Shown: positions 15,187-25,074, numbered from the stretch's first letter. The stretch is DNA of 40,855 nt from Chloroflexota bacterium (GCA_020049115.1 JAIFLK010000009.1:1-40855); one strand, 5' to 3'. Notes: generated by a model not told the origin, from the sequence alone. Translations and numbers: made by a program.

Positions 15187-18100
15187 TCACTGCCCAGGTA
15201 TCTTGAATTTCATGATACGGTTATTATCCGCATCGGCCACCAATAAATTACCCTCACTGTCTATGGCTAACCCGTTGGGCAGGCCAAAGGAGGATAAATC
15301 CTGCCCAAATTGTCCCCAGGTGGTGACAATTTGACCCGTATTCGTATAGACCACGAGGCGATAATTTTCAGGGTCGCTAATAATCACCTGGTCTTTTTTG
15401 TCAATAACTAGGGATGGTTTATTAAAAATACTTTCGCTTTCCCAGCCCTTCACTTCCCATTCGGCAACGGGGGCGAGGTTGGTATCAAATTTTTGCACCC
15501 GATGATTCCATGTGTCGGCGACATAAATATTGCCGAGGCTGTCGAGGGAGATACCGACTGGTTCATCAAAATTGCCTGCGGTGAGGCCGCCGCCGCCCCA
15601 TGATTTGACAAATTCGCCGTCGGCGGTGAATTTTTGCACCCGTTTATTGCCCGTATCGGTGACGTAGAAGTTGCCGTCTTTATCGACGGCCAAGCCGCGC
15701 GGCCCCCAGAAATTTTGTGGCTCTAGGTTGGGGTCACTTTGGGCATTAACAAATGTTCCGACTTGGCGGATAAATTCGCCTTTGGCGGTGAAAATTTGGA
15801 TGCGGTGATTCCAGGTGTCGGTGACATACACTTTGCCACTTGGCCCGACGGCGATGCCCCAGGGTTCATTAAATTTGCCTGGCTCGGCACTCGGCTCAGG
15901 GGCTTTACTAGGGTCAAGGCTCTCATTGCCCCATTTGAAAAGGAACGTGCCATTTTTATCAAAGACCTCAATCCGATGGTTGCCACTGTCCGCGACATAA
16001 ATGTTGCCGTCAGGGGCTATGGCTAGATTACGAGGTTTATTAAATTGCCCATCAGCCATGCCGCCACTGCCCCAACTTTGCAGGGCTTGCGTTTCGGTTC
16101 GTTTACCCTCGTAAGGGTCGGTAACTCCGCCTGCGGCTTGGGTGAGTTGTAAGGGGCCGCTATGATAATCCCAGACTTCATTGAGGACATCGTTACGAAC
16201 ATATAACGCAAAACGGTGGACAAAAGGCCATTCGTTTAATTTGTAATTATCGTAAGAACGGTAGAAGATAATTTTGGCGAGGCTGGCGCGGTTTTTGCTG
16301 ACGGTTTCGGCGCGTATGGCGGGGTCGGGTTCGGCATCTGAGCCGCTAAAATAACTTTGGCGGAGGCTGTCTAAGGTGATAGTTTTGTAATCTTCCAGCG
16401 GCCACCAGACTAGGCGATAATCAAAACGGGTATATTTTTCGCCCAAATAGGGCTTGACTTTGCTTTCATTGACTGAGCCGACAATGACAATGGGGGCATC
16501 TAAGGCGGTGCGGTTAGGGTTTTCGCCATAGAAGGAACGGTTAGGATATTCGCGTAGATACCACTCTAGCGGCCAGGTGGAGTCGCTGTCGTAGGCAACT
16601 TTTATCATTTTATCGCCGACGGTGCGGCGGGAAATTTCCTCGATTTGGGTGAGGGCAATTTTAACATCGGGCGCGGCATGGGCGTAAACTAGGGGTTCGC
16701 TGACGTAATCATAGTTAATAAAATTGAACATCCAGGCGGTGCGAATGGTGAAAAGGGTGAGGATGATGAGGATGGTGGCAAAGGTGGTTTGCAGGCCAAT
16801 TTTTAGCCCCATGTCGCGAAAGGCTTGCACGATAACCCACAGGAGGCAGACCAAAACCACTAACGCCGCTAGAAATTTGCTGGTTTGTTCTACTGATTGA
16901 ATGGATTGACTTTGGAAGGGGGTGGAGGTGAGGAGGGCGACGAGGGCGGGGGTGATGAGCAGAATGGCGGCCCCTAATTTGACACTGCCTTTTTGATAGG
17001 CGGTGAGCCAATCGAAGCGGCCGAGGGCGGTTTGGATGATATGCCCCGCAAGGAAGGCGAGGGGTAAGGTTAAATGGACGGTGAGCCAGGGCATTTTTTC
17101 GCCCGCCCAGCTAAAAACGGTGAAGGTGCCAATCGCCCAATAAGCGACCATGCCGAAAAACATGCCGCCGTCAGAGGGATATAAGCCAGTGGGAAGTTCC
17201 TCCTCATGGTTGATGTGGGTGGGGATGGGCTGACGGGAAAAGAGGTAGACGAGTGAGCCGATAACGCCGACAAATAAGGGTAAAAATTCGTACAGCGGCA
17301 TGAGTAGTAAATAGTAAAACCAGGGTTGTCCGCCACGTTGAACGCCATGTTGTTTCAGCCAGTAATCAATTTCGCCCCATGAACCTGTGTATAGTCCGCG
17401 AATGTTGGAAAATACGGTGGTGTCGAAAATGGCGGTAATGATGAGATAGAGTAAAAAGGCTTTGCCTAAGTCAAAACGGTGTTCGTAAAAATTACCAATA
17501 GCTTGGCTGAGGGGACGATTTTTGGTGTCGGTGGTAAATTTGATAGACAAATTGGCGATCATCATGATGAAGGTGGCAATGATAGCATCTAGGTGGAAGG
17601 TTAAAAAAGCAACACTGGTCATGGGGGCGGCTTCGTCGCCAGGGACGGCTTGGCTGATGAGAAAGGTGGCGAGGCTGCCTAAAATTAAAATGACCGTAAT
17701 TAGCCCTATTTCTAAAATTTGCCGTTGGCTTTTGCGAAGGCTTTCCCATAACCAGGTGAAGACTAGGAAGTTAAAAAATATAAAGCCATAAATGTAGGAC
17801 ATTTCGGCGGTGGCGAGAATGAGGGCGGCACTGGCGAGGCCAATATAAAGCCATCTTACGTGACGGGTTCGCATGTAGCTAAAAACCGATAGCACCATCA
17901 TCGCGCCAAAGAGTTCGATAAAAGTATCATGCCGAATATAACGGCTGTAATACATAATCCCTGGCGAAATGAGGATTAACATGGAGGTGGCGATTGCGCC
18001 GACGCGCCCTAACCAGGGGCGGAACATAAATGGTAACATGACTAAAATAATGCCTGCTATGGCGGGGGAGAGTCGGGCGGTAAAGTCATTATCGCCAAAA

Positions 18101-18423
18101 AGGAAATACATGAAGGCGGTGAAGTGAAAAAGCGTTGGCCCGTGCATGAGGGGGTCATGGATGTAGCCTTTGCCCGCGTAGAGATTCCAGGAGTATAGGG
18201 TGTGGAGACTTTCATCATGGCTCATCACACGTTCGCCGAGGAGGTAGATGCGGCTGAAGATGGCGAGGGCGAAAATGGCGAAATATAACACCACTTCGGC
18301 ATTGAGATTAGTTAAGGCGAAGAAGGCCGTATTTAGTCGTAAGGGGCTGGACTCAACCTCGTTGGTTTTAGGCAGACCGTGACCATGACGGCGGGAAATG
18401 GGGATTTCAGTTTGGATAGTCAA
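15187..18423 (-). CDS. TIGR03663/Agl23-like membrane protein fused to a six-bladed NHL propeller
   Basis: This 1078-residue protein has two parts. Residues about 40-580 form a GT39/PMT-like membrane domain with the catalytic-type MSHDES (Asp70, Glu71), a loop HDPLMHGPTLFHF, and SRYIRHDTF (Asp166), as in TIGR03663 proteins; the archaeal member Agl23 is tied to lipid-linked sugar handling. A soluble segment follows, and residues about 780-1078 carry six NHL blades, each of the form GxFxxPxGIAVDxxGNxYVADTxNHRVQKF. NHL propellers bind proteins or glycans and would sit on the outer face. The fusion suggests a sugar transferase with its own binding platform. It belongs to a minus-strand run with the two genes upstream. 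Confidence 0.88.
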   Translation of the reverse strand: MTIQTEIPISRRHGHGLPKTNEVESSPLRLNTAFFALTNLNAEVVLYFAIFALAIFSRIYLLGERVMSHDESLHTLYSWNLYAGKGYIHDPLMHGPTLFHFTAFMYFLFGDNDFTARLSPAIAGIILVMLPFMFRPWLGRVGAIATSMLILISPGIMYYSRYIRHDTFIELFGAMMVLSVFSYMRTRHVRWLYIGLASAALILATAEMSYIYGFIFFNFLVFTWLWESLRKSQRQILEIGLITVILILGSLATFLISQAVPGDEAAPMTSVAFLTFHLDAIIATFIMMIANLSIKFTTDTKNRPLSQAIGNFYEHRFDLGKAFLLYLIITAIFDTTVFSNIRGLYTGSWGEIDYWLKQHGVQRGGQPWFYYLLLMPLYEFLPLFVGVIGSLVYLFSRQPIPTHINHEEELPTGLYPSDGGMFFGMVAYWAIGTFTVFSWAGEKMPWLTVHLTLPLAFLAGHIIQTALGRFDWLTAYQKGSVKLGAAILLITPALVALLTSTPFQSQSIQSVEQTSKFLAALVVLVCLLWVIVQAFRDMGLKIGLQTTFATILIILTLFTIRTAWMFNFINYDYVSEPLVYAHAAPDVKIALTQIEEISRRTVGDKMIKVAYDSDSTWPLEWYLREYPNRSFYGENPNRTALDAPIVIVGSVNESKVKPYLGEKYTRFDYRLVWWPLEDYKTITLDSLRQSYFSGSDAEPDPAIRAETVSKNRASLAKIIFYRSYDNYKLNEWPFVHRFALYVRNDVLNEVWDYHSGPLQLTQAAGGVTDPYEGKRTETQALQSWGSGGMADGQFNKPRNLAIAPDGNIYVADSGNHRIEVFDKNGTFLFKWGNESLDPSKAPEPSAEPGKFNEPWGIAVGPSGKVYVTDTWNHRIQIFTAKGEFIRQVGTFVNAQSDPNLEPQNFWGPRGLAVDKDGNFYVTDTGNKRVQKFTADGEFVKSWGGGGLTAGNFDEPVGISLDSLGNIYVADTWNHRVQKFDTNLAPVAEWEVKGWESESIFNKPSLVIDKKDQVIISDPENYRLVVYTNTGQIVTTWGQFGQDLSSFGLPNGLAIDSEGNLLVADADNNRIMKFKIPGQ

Positions 18424-18435
18424 TGTATAAACCTC

Positions 18436-18505
18436 GGTGGGAATTAGGAATTAGGAATTAAAAATTAGGAGTTGGTTTTTAATTCCTAATTCTTAATTCC
18501 TAATT
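18436..18505. repeat. Heptamer-type inverted repeat (GAATTAG / CTAATTC)
   Basis: GGAATTAGGAATTAGGAATT on the left and AATTCCTAATTCTTAATTCC on the right can pair. It is the same heptamer type as 6398-6516 and overlaps the end of the upstream gene. Confidence 0.85.
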
Positions 18506-20407
18506 GCTTTTTAACCATAATACGATTTTATTGCTTTGGGGGCGGTCTTTGGCGCGGCGGTAGAGTAACCATGAAATTAAATCACGACTGCTCAATTCCT
18601 GGGGCGACCAGAGCGCGTCTAGTTCAAAACTTTGCCCTAAATAATTATCGCCCAGTTTGGTTTCATCGGGGGTGGCGGCGGTGATGATGGCGGTGGCGGT
18701 GGGGTTTTCGGCTAGGGTGGAGAGGCTGCTTACGTTAGGAAAGTGGCGTAATTGCCAACTTAAGGCGGGGTTGATTGAGCCAACCACTAGAATATCTATC
18801 AAATTATACCCTTTATTGGTTTCCACCGATTGCTGAGTAATCGTGTTCATTAAATCAACGATTTCGCTGGCGGGGGGCGCGTTGGTGAGGGGTTGATAGC
18901 CTAAATCCATGAGTGGGCCGTAGTTGAGGCGGGTGGCAGCATTGATACTCAGTAATATGGTTAAGGTGGCGACAATGAGAGCCAAGCCACGCCATACGGT
19001 CATGGCGTTACTGATGAGGCTGAACAGTAGGGCTACTGTGAGGAGCAATACAATGGCCGCGACAGGTTTTAGCCATAAATATTGGCAGGCGGTGTCTTCG
19101 GGGCTACAGGCATGAATGACCCAATCGGTGAGGCCGATGTAACCAAAGGCGGACACTATTAAGCCGACTGCCCATAAAATGCCTTCGTCACGCCAGTTGC
19201 CTTCATAACTTAAACTGTCCCATAGCCAGCCTAAGGCTGAGGCGGCGAGTAAGGTTAAGGGCATGAGGGGCAGAATTACGTTACCTTCGGGGCGGTTTCG
19301 CATAATGACATCTATTAAGAGTAAGCCAACAAACCAGCCGCCGATGGCGAGGCCGAATAGATTATTACGCACCATGGCGAAAATGAGGCCGATAAAGCCA
19401 AAAGTGAGGATGAGAGGTTCATAAAAGGCCAAAAGTATTAGAGCATTAAAACCACTGGGCATGGTTTCATCAGGGCGGAAATGATTGACCCACAGGAGGG
19501 GAAAATTGGTTAAAACGCCGAAGCCGCTGAGGTTAAGGGTGGCGGCGGTAGCGATAATGGTGAGAAATAATCCAAAAAGTAAGGCGGTGGGTTGCCAATC
19601 GGCCAGGGCAGTGGGGGGAGTTTCTGTTGGAATTAGGTCATCATCCATCAAGAGTTCGTCTTCATTATAAGACTCTAAGTTGGCTAACATTGCGGCCCAT
19701 TCTAGGGTGTTATCTAAGGATTTGAAGAGCAGTTGCCAGGCAATCAAGGCGAGTAGGCCGAAAATGAGCAGGACGGAGTAGCTGCTGGGGCTGGCGGTGA
19801 GGAGGGTTACTGCGCCGATGGCGAGTAGCCATTGCCACTTGATTTGCCTATCGGCGGCCCAATTGAGTAGGGCGATGACGACCATGAGCGAGCCAACAGC
19901 TACGCCTAATTCGCCGTTGACGCTGCGGGAGAGGAAGAGGTAGGTGGGTGAAAAGGCAAAGAGTAGGCTGGCTACGAGGCAACTTTTCTCGCCTAGCTGG
20001 CGGCGGAGTAACCAGGGCAGCAGAACGAGGAGGCTGCCTAGAAAAACGTTGGCTAAACGGGCGGTACTGTCGGTATCCTCAAATAAAAAGAAGGTGAATA
20101 AATTGAGGCTGGCTAACAAAGGGCTATAGTTGGTGATGGTGGGAATTTCGCCATGATAAAGCTGAAAGGCGACTAAACTTTGGGCCGCTTCGCCGTTGGC
20201 AAGCGGGTAATAGTCTAAAATCCATAGCCTGAGCGCGATGGCCAGGGTGAAAATGAGGCTGTATAAAACGATTTCTATCGTTAGCCAGGGGAGAATGGTG
20301 GGGTTGTCCACATCTGCGTTGAGGGGTGATTCGGGAGATGACATGACATTATCAATAAGCATAAATGTGGCTTTAGTGTTAGTAGTCATCCGATGACTAA
20401 CAGTCAT
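18500..20407 (-). CDS. GT39/PMT-like membrane protein, paralogue of the Agl23 homologue with altered active site
   Basis: The 635-residue protein has about 12-14 transmembrane helices. It aligns with the first half of the neighbouring Agl23 homologue: LANGEAAQSL (69-78) against MSHDESLHTL, DTDSTARLANVFLGSLLVLLP against DNDFTARLSPAIAGIILVMLP, and FLSRSVNGEL against YYSRYIRHDT. The first catalytic-type Asp is Gly here; the Glu beside it remains, and the later Asp is Glu. So catalysis is doubtful; it may be a binding subunit. The start is unsure: ATG 20407 is 19 bases after the upstream stop with GGAG about 11 bases before it, but it lies within an inverted repeat. ATG 20389, 20362 and 20344 are alternatives. 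Confidence 0.8.
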   Translation of the reverse strand: MTVSHRMTTNTKATFMLIDNVMSSPESPLNADVDNPTILPWLTIEIVLYSLIFTLAIALRLWILDYYPLANGEAAQSLVAFQLYHGEIPTITNYSPLLASLNLFTFFLFEDTDSTARLANVFLGSLLVLLPWLLRRQLGEKSCLVASLLFAFSPTYLFLSRSVNGELGVAVGSLMVVIALLNWAADRQIKWQWLLAIGAVTLLTASPSSYSVLLIFGLLALIAWQLLFKSLDNTLEWAAMLANLESYNEDELLMDDDLIPTETPPTALADWQPTALLFGLFLTIIATAATLNLSGFGVLTNFPLLWVNHFRPDETMPSGFNALILLAFYEPLILTFGFIGLIFAMVRNNLFGLAIGGWFVGLLLIDVIMRNRPEGNVILPLMPLTLLAASALGWLWDSLSYEGNWRDEGILWAVGLIVSAFGYIGLTDWVIHACSPEDTACQYLWLKPVAAIVLLLTVALLFSLISNAMTVWRGLALIVATLTILLSINAATRLNYGPLMDLGYQPLTNAPPASEIVDLMNTITQQSVETNKGYNLIDILVVGSINPALSWQLRHFPNVSSLSTLAENPTATAIITAATPDETKLGDNYLGQSFELDALWSPQELSSRDLISWLLYRRAKDRPQSNKIVLWLKSN

Positions 20408-20419
20408 CGGATGACTAAA
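20381..20419. repeat. Palindrome, family E (AGTCATC/GATGACT)
   Basis: TAGTCATCCGATGACTAACA and GTCATCGGATGACTA form two nested palindromes. Related copies at 33464 and 39920 differ in sequence but keep pairing. This copy overlaps the proposed start of the GT39-like gene. Confidence 0.75.
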
Positions 20420-20426
20420 CTCCGTT

Positions 20427-22970
20427 TTACCGTCTTTGATAAATGGTTACATTGCCCTCTTGAAAGGCAATATCCATAATATATTGAAATTTATCCAACC
20501 CCGCAGGTTTATACCGTTCATGCTCTAAACCACCTACATAAACATAACTTACGCGATATTTGTCCAACAAGGCTAGGGCTTGTTGCGGGTCGGTGGTGCT
20601 AAATAGCCGTTCAATCTCAGGCTCACGGCGGGCGGGTTCATCATAATTGCCGCGCCATTGGTTTTGGTGGCCGCCCCAACCGAGGAGGGTGGGAATGCCC
20701 GTTAAGGCGGAGACGCGTCCGACATATTGATAGGAAACGTAACCTGCGCCAGGGGCTTCTAAAACCACCGCGTTGGCGGGGGCATGGTCGCGTAGCCATT
20801 GAATCGCGGTGTAATCATTGGGGTTTTGTTGGGCTATCCAGTTCATGCCGTCTAAGGTGGGCGTATTTTGGAAATAATTGGCTTTGTCGGCCACTGCCAG
20901 TGTGGGATAAATCAGCGCGCCCGCTACTAAAACGGCCATCGTTAGTTGCCACATTGTTACGAAAATGTTGCGTCGATAGTGCGCCAGGTAATAAATGGCA
21001 AAGGCGGAACTCAAGGCCATGAGTACCCAGGCTTGAAAATAAAACTTGAAGATGGTGTTCATGCGATAGCCAAAATTGTCACGGAGAAAGATAAACTCCA
21101 CGCTTAAGGGTAGGGCGAGTCCCATGATAAGCAAAATTAAGACGAACTTTTCGGCGAGACTTTTCTTCGTTCCATCAATGTTGGAGGGAGAGGAGGTGGC
21201 GAGGCCAATGAGCAAGGCCATGACCCAGCCTAACATTCCGCCTAAGAGGAGGAATGTCCAGGGGGTGGTGACGCGCCGCCAGAATGCGGTAGTGACGAGG
21301 GCGTTAAAATTTGCGCCGCCAATGAGTTGTTGAACTTGCGGGTCATTGAGAATCCCTTGAATATATTGGCTACCGCGCTCGCTCAACATGACCATCCCAA
21401 CCACCGCGACTAATAGGGCAATTGGCCCTAATAAAGTGAAAGGTAATGTCCAGCGTAAGGGTTTCGCCCAGCCTGAATTTTGGGCGGAAAGGGCGGTTAA
21501 TAGGCCGATAATGGCGGTGAGAAATACGCCAAAAAAGGTGAAAAAATGGGGCAGGCGGGTGGGATTCCATAGGTTGGGTAAAATGCCGCCTGCTTGTGAT
21601 TGAAAGGTGGCGTAAAAAGGTAAATATAGCGCAATGCTGATGACGGTCAGCATGAGCGTGCCGATGAAGCCGCGCCAGATGGCCTCTTCCCATGTATCGT
21701 AATAATGGGTTAGCCAAACCATGAAGCTGAGGCTGATAATGCCTAAATAGATGGGTAAATCCCAAGTGTTAAGGAAACCGAGACTGCCGATGGCGATAGC
21801 ATAAAGTAATAAAGCGAGTCTTCCACCAACGGCGTGGCGTAATTCAAGCCAACTATTTTGGAGGAAATGGCTTATTTTGTCAATTGTGGACTGTTCCTCA
21901 GCAGGGGGGGCGGGGCTGAGGGGGATGGGGTTGGCGAGCAGGTTGAGGGCGAGGGTGGTGACGAGGAGGACGAAGGGCAAGGCGAGAACATGCGGGTGGA
22001 CATCGCCGAGGAGGAAGCTAAACATGGGAAATTCGTCAATGACTTCTTGCTCTTGACCCGCTAAATTGTAATCGGTGAGGACGCGTGAGCCGCGCCACCA
22101 CCACATGAAGCGGTCAGGAATCCAATTATCGCTGGGGCTAGTGGGGGCGATTTTAAGGTCGCGGATGTCTAGCCAACTCCAAAATTCGGGCGACATGATG
22201 AGGCCGCGTTTATGGACGACTTCAAACACGCCCACGAGGTTGCCCATACAGCCGACAAAGAGCGCGGCCACGAGGCCCGTAGTTATCATAGTAGTGGTTA
22301 ATTTTGCGTAAGTTAAAGGGGTTTTCGGGTCAAATTGGCGTTGATGTAGGCCAACTAAATTGGCGACTACGCCACAGGCGGCGGTCAGGGTCAGGGCGAA
22401 GAGGGTGGGAATGTAGAGGTTGAAGGCGGTGGTGGAGACGATGCCTGTGAGTTGCGTGACCATGGCCATGAGGACGTAGCCGAAGTAATAATAGCTAATG
22501 CCGAAGCCTGAGAGCCAGGGGTCTTGGGGTGGGAAGTTGGTAGAGCGTAATACGCCGTTAATGAAAGTAATTTCCATCCATTTTTCGCCACCAGAGGTTT
22601 CGATATTGGGATTGTAACTTTTGAAGGCGACCCAACCGAGGAAGGCGACATGAAACAGCAATTCTATGGCAAGCATATATCGCCATTCGCGTTTGGCCCA
22701 GGTGAACATGGCGGGGCGGCGACGTTGCCAGAAAATGCCCAAGCCTAAAACGGCGGCCATCGCCATAAAAATGCCGCTGAGGTTATTTTGCAGCAGGTGA
22801 AAGCTGCCTCCTAGCCATAAAATGTAACCTGTGAAGAGTAGCCCGATGGGGCGGGCGAAGGCAAAGCCTCGGTCAGGCAGGTGGCGGAGGAGATTGAAGG
22901 CGAGGGGCCAGCCAAGCAAGCCGAAGATGAGCATGACCAGCCACCAGCTAAAAATGGGTGTTAATTCCAA
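20427..22970 (-). CDS. DUF2298 (Chlor_Arch_YYY-type) polytopic membrane protein
   Basis: The family is known mainly from Chloroflexi and Archaea, usually near glycosyltransferases, and has no proven function. This protein (847 residues from the chosen start) has some 17-20 hydrophobic helices. Its family hallmarks are GGEKWMEITFINGVLRSTNF, the PPQDPWLSGFGISYYYFGY loop, WDLPIY and FREN-type RDNFGYRMNTIFKFYFQAW. Start: the frame stays open to TTG 23036, but no ATG exists before residue 34. TTG 22970 has AAGGA 8 bases upstream and gives the family-like beginning ELTPIFSWWL, so it is preferred. It is the first gene of a three-gene minus-strand unit with the GT39-like protein and the Agl23-NHL fusion. 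Confidence 0.88.
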   Translation of the reverse strand: MELTPIFSWWLVMLIFGLLGWPLAFNLLRHLPDRGFAFARPIGLLFTGYILWLGGSFHLLQNNLSGIFMAMAAVLGLGIFWQRRRPAMFTWAKREWRYMLAIELLFHVAFLGWVAFKSYNPNIETSGGEKWMEITFINGVLRSTNFPPQDPWLSGFGISYYYFGYVLMAMVTQLTGIVSTTAFNLYIPTLFALTLTAACGVVANLVGLHQRQFDPKTPLTYAKLTTTMITTGLVAALFVGCMGNLVGVFEVVHKRGLIMSPEFWSWLDIRDLKIAPTSPSDNWIPDRFMWWWRGSRVLTDYNLAGQEQEVIDEFPMFSFLLGDVHPHVLALPFVLLVTTLALNLLANPIPLSPAPPAEEQSTIDKISHFLQNSWLELRHAVGGRLALLLYAIAIGSLGFLNTWDLPIYLGIISLSFMVWLTHYYDTWEEAIWRGFIGTLMLTVISIALYLPFYATFQSQAGGILPNLWNPTRLPHFFTFFGVFLTAIIGLLTALSAQNSGWAKPLRWTLPFTLLGPIALLVAVVGMVMLSERGSQYIQGILNDPQVQQLIGGANFNALVTTAFWRRVTTPWTFLLLGGMLGWVMALLIGLATSSPSNIDGTKKSLAEKFVLILLIMGLALPLSVEFIFLRDNFGYRMNTIFKFYFQAWVLMALSSAFAIYYLAHYRRNIFVTMWQLTMAVLVAGALIYPTLAVADKANYFQNTPTLDGMNWIAQQNPNDYTAIQWLRDHAPANAVVLEAPGAGYVSYQYVGRVSALTGIPTLLGWGGHQNQWRGNYDEPARREPEIERLFSTTDPQQALALLDKYRVSYVYVGGLEHERYKPAGLDKFQYIMDIAFQEGNVTIYQRR

Positions 22971-23188
22971 TGAAGGTATCCTTGAGGTCAAAATTATATC
23001 AAAGGCGTATTTTATGCGTTCTAACTTTAATGACAAAAAAGGGGGCAGCGAATGATGAAAAGATGAAGATTGCCAAAATTCTAACCTGAAATTCTAAATT
23101 TATAATGAGGAGGGGTGGGTTAGGTTAGGCTTACTGTCTTACAAGAGGCTTTTGTGGTAAAATGTGACCCAAGTTTTTCGCTGAGGTA

Positions 23189-23380
23189 AGGCATCAAGAT
23201 TAAATAACTTGCTCATTTCAAACTGCCAGAACAGACAAGAATGTCTGTTCTACCGTTCGGTAGGTCAGACTACCGTTTGGTAGGTCAGACTACCGTTTGG
23301 TAGGTCAGACTACCGTTTGGTAGGTCAGACATTCTTGTCTGACTCTAAAGTTTTGGGACAGTTAATTAATCTTTATTCCT
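23189..23380. mobile_element. MITE-like element, family D, with expanded core
   Basis: The ends GATTAAATAACT and AGTTAATTAATC match the element at 12289. The core is enlarged by four 20-bp units (TACCGTTYGGTAGGTCAGAC). The gap 22971-23388 otherwise shows only a G-rich stretch (GGAGGGGTGGGTTAGGTTAG) and no gene. Confidence 0.8.
23251..23330. repeat. Four 20-bp tandem units
   Basis: The unit TACCGTTTGGTAGGTCAGAC is present four times (23251, 23271, 23291, 23311); the first differs by one base. Each unit holds the small palindrome ACCGTTTGGT. There is no spacer, so this is not a CRISPR. Confidence 0.97.
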
Positions 23381-23388
23381 AAACATGT

Positions 23389-25074
23389 ATGACTGAAATA
23401 ATTGGCTCTGAGGGTAAAGTTTTGGTGGTTGATGATACCCTGGCTAATATCAAGATATTATCCCTGATGTTATCGCGACAAAATTACGAGGTATATACGG
23501 CTAGTGGTGGGGTGGAAGCCTTAAAACAGGTGGCGGAGGTGCAGCCTGATGTGATTCTGCTTGATGTGATGATGCCTGATATTGATGGCTTTCAATTATG
23601 TAAGCAGATTAAGGAAATTGACGTGGGCCGCGAAACACCTATCATTTTTATTAGTGCTAGAAGTGATATGAATGATAAATTACGGGCGTTTGAGGCGGGT
23701 GGGGCGGATTATATTACTAAACCATTTCAAATGCAGGAGGTTTTGGCACGGGTTAAAACCCATCTCCATTTTCGCCGTTTACAGGTTGAATTGCAACAGA
23801 ATAATAATGAATTGGAACGGCGAGTCCAAGCACGCACCGTTGAATTATTGGCGGCCAATGAGAGCTTAAAAGCGGAAATTACGGAGCGTCACCGTATTGA
23901 GGAATCATTACGAAAAAGTGAGGAGACTTATCGCACTTTGTTTGAGGATTCGCGTGACACGATTTTTATTATGACTCCCTCTGGGCAAATTTTGGATATG
24001 AATTCGGCTGGACTTGATTTATTGGGCTATCAGCGCGGGGATTTAAGCCGTATTCAGGCGGTAGATTTGTATGTTAATCAGACGGATTATAGCCATTATC
24101 GTTACGGGTTGGAGACGCAGGGCGCAATTAAAGATTTTGAGGTGAAGTTAAAACGGCAAGATGGCACGCACATGGATTGTTTAATTACGGCGAATGTGCG
24201 CCGTGATAGCCAGGGCGAGATTATGGAGTATCAGGGAGTCATTCGGGATGTAACAGAGCGTCGGCAAATGGAACGGGAACGGCTGTTACTGTTATCGATT
24301 CAACGTGAATTGGGGATTGCTCAGGAAATTCAGGAAAGTTTGTTGCCTGCACCTGAACCTGATTGGCCTGATTTGGAGTTAATTTGTTATAACAGCCCCG
24401 CACGAGAAATGGGTGGTGATTTGTATGATTATCATGCCTTTAACCATTTGACGGGACAGCGACCCAGTTTATTTCAATCTCGTTCCAAATATGTCGTTAT
24501 GGTGGGTGATGTGTCGGGCAAGGGTGTGCCTGCGGCCTTGCTCATGGCGATTAGTTTGGCCTCGTTTCGCTCTATTGTTACGGATGCGTTAGGCCCAAAT
24601 GATTTTTTGCGGCGAATGGATAGAACTTTGGCCGATTATACCTATCGGAGTCATCAAAATTGTGCCATGGTTTATTTAGAAATTACCCCACCTTCTGGTA
24701 ATCAAGCGGGCATTTTACGTACTGCGAACGCGGGGTGTGTTACGCCATTGGTTAAGCGGGTAGATGGTACGAGTGAATGGGTTGAAGTCGGGGGGATGCC
24801 TTTGGGCGTGGGATTGGGCGCGCAAACAGGCTATAAGGAAATTTCTTTAACCGTTGACCCAGGCGATATGATTATTTTAACGAGTGATGGCATTGTGGAA
24901 GCCAATAATGAGGCGGGGGAAATGTTCGGTTTTGAACGGCTAGAGGCGGCGGTTCAGGCGGGGCCGCAAAGTAGTGCCGAAGATATGCTAGAACATTTGA
25001 TTGAGGCCATGGCCGAGTTTGTGGGCGAGACCGAGCCGCATGATGATGTGACCATTATGGTGGTGCGGATTTAA
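23389..25074 (+). CDS. Response regulator with PAS and SpoIIE/RsbU-type phosphatase domains
   Basis: In this 561-residue protein, the REC domain (10-125) has phospho-acceptor Asp59 (ILLDVMMPDIDGF) and Lys111 (KPF). A coiled coil follows at about 130-170, then a PAS domain (about 175-290), then a PP2C SpoIIE domain (about 330-561) with metal sites in REMGGDLYDY, VGDVSGKGVPAALLM, LTSDGIVEA and EPHDDVTIM. Such proteins dephosphorylate STAS anti-anti-sigma factors, as RsbU does, switching gene expression or other outputs when the receiver is phosphorylated. Neither a STAS protein nor a sigma factor is visible here. The chemosensory genes 1.7 kb downstream include an RsbT-like protein, which suggests a shared circuit. 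ATG 23389 follows the MITE by 9 bases, so the promoter is likely in the repeat or before it. Confidence 0.93.
   Translation: MTEIIGSEGKVLVVDDTLANIKILSLMLSRQNYEVYTASGGVEALKQVAEVQPDVILLDVMMPDIDGFQLCKQIKEIDVGRETPIIFISARSDMNDKLRAFEAGGADYITKPFQMQEVLARVKTHLHFRRLQVELQQNNNELERRVQARTVELLAANESLKAEITERHRIEESLRKSEETYRTLFEDSRDTIFIMTPSGQILDMNSAGLDLLGYQRGDLSRIQAVDLYVNQTDYSHYRYGLETQGAIKDFEVKLKRQDGTHMDCLITANVRRDSQGEIMEYQGVIRDVTERRQMERERLLLLSIQRELGIAQEIQESLLPAPEPDWPDLELICYNSPAREMGGDLYDYHAFNHLTGQRPSLFQSRSKYVVMVGDVSGKGVPAALLMAISLASFRSIVTDALGPNDFLRRMDRTLADYTYRSHQNCAMVYLEITPPSGNQAGILRTANAGCVTPLVKRVDGTSEWVEVGGMPLGVGLGAQTGYKEISLTVDPGDMIILTSDGIVEANNEAGEMFGFERLEAAVQAGPQSSAEDMLEHLIEAMAEFVGETEPHDDVTIMVVRI

Noticed and set aside
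20389-20407. Firm start of the GT39-like gene
   Set aside because: Several ATG codons compete and the region is a palindrome, so only a preferred start is given.
23251-23330. Possible CRISPR array
   Set aside because: The units are head to tail with no spacers, and no cas gene is seen.
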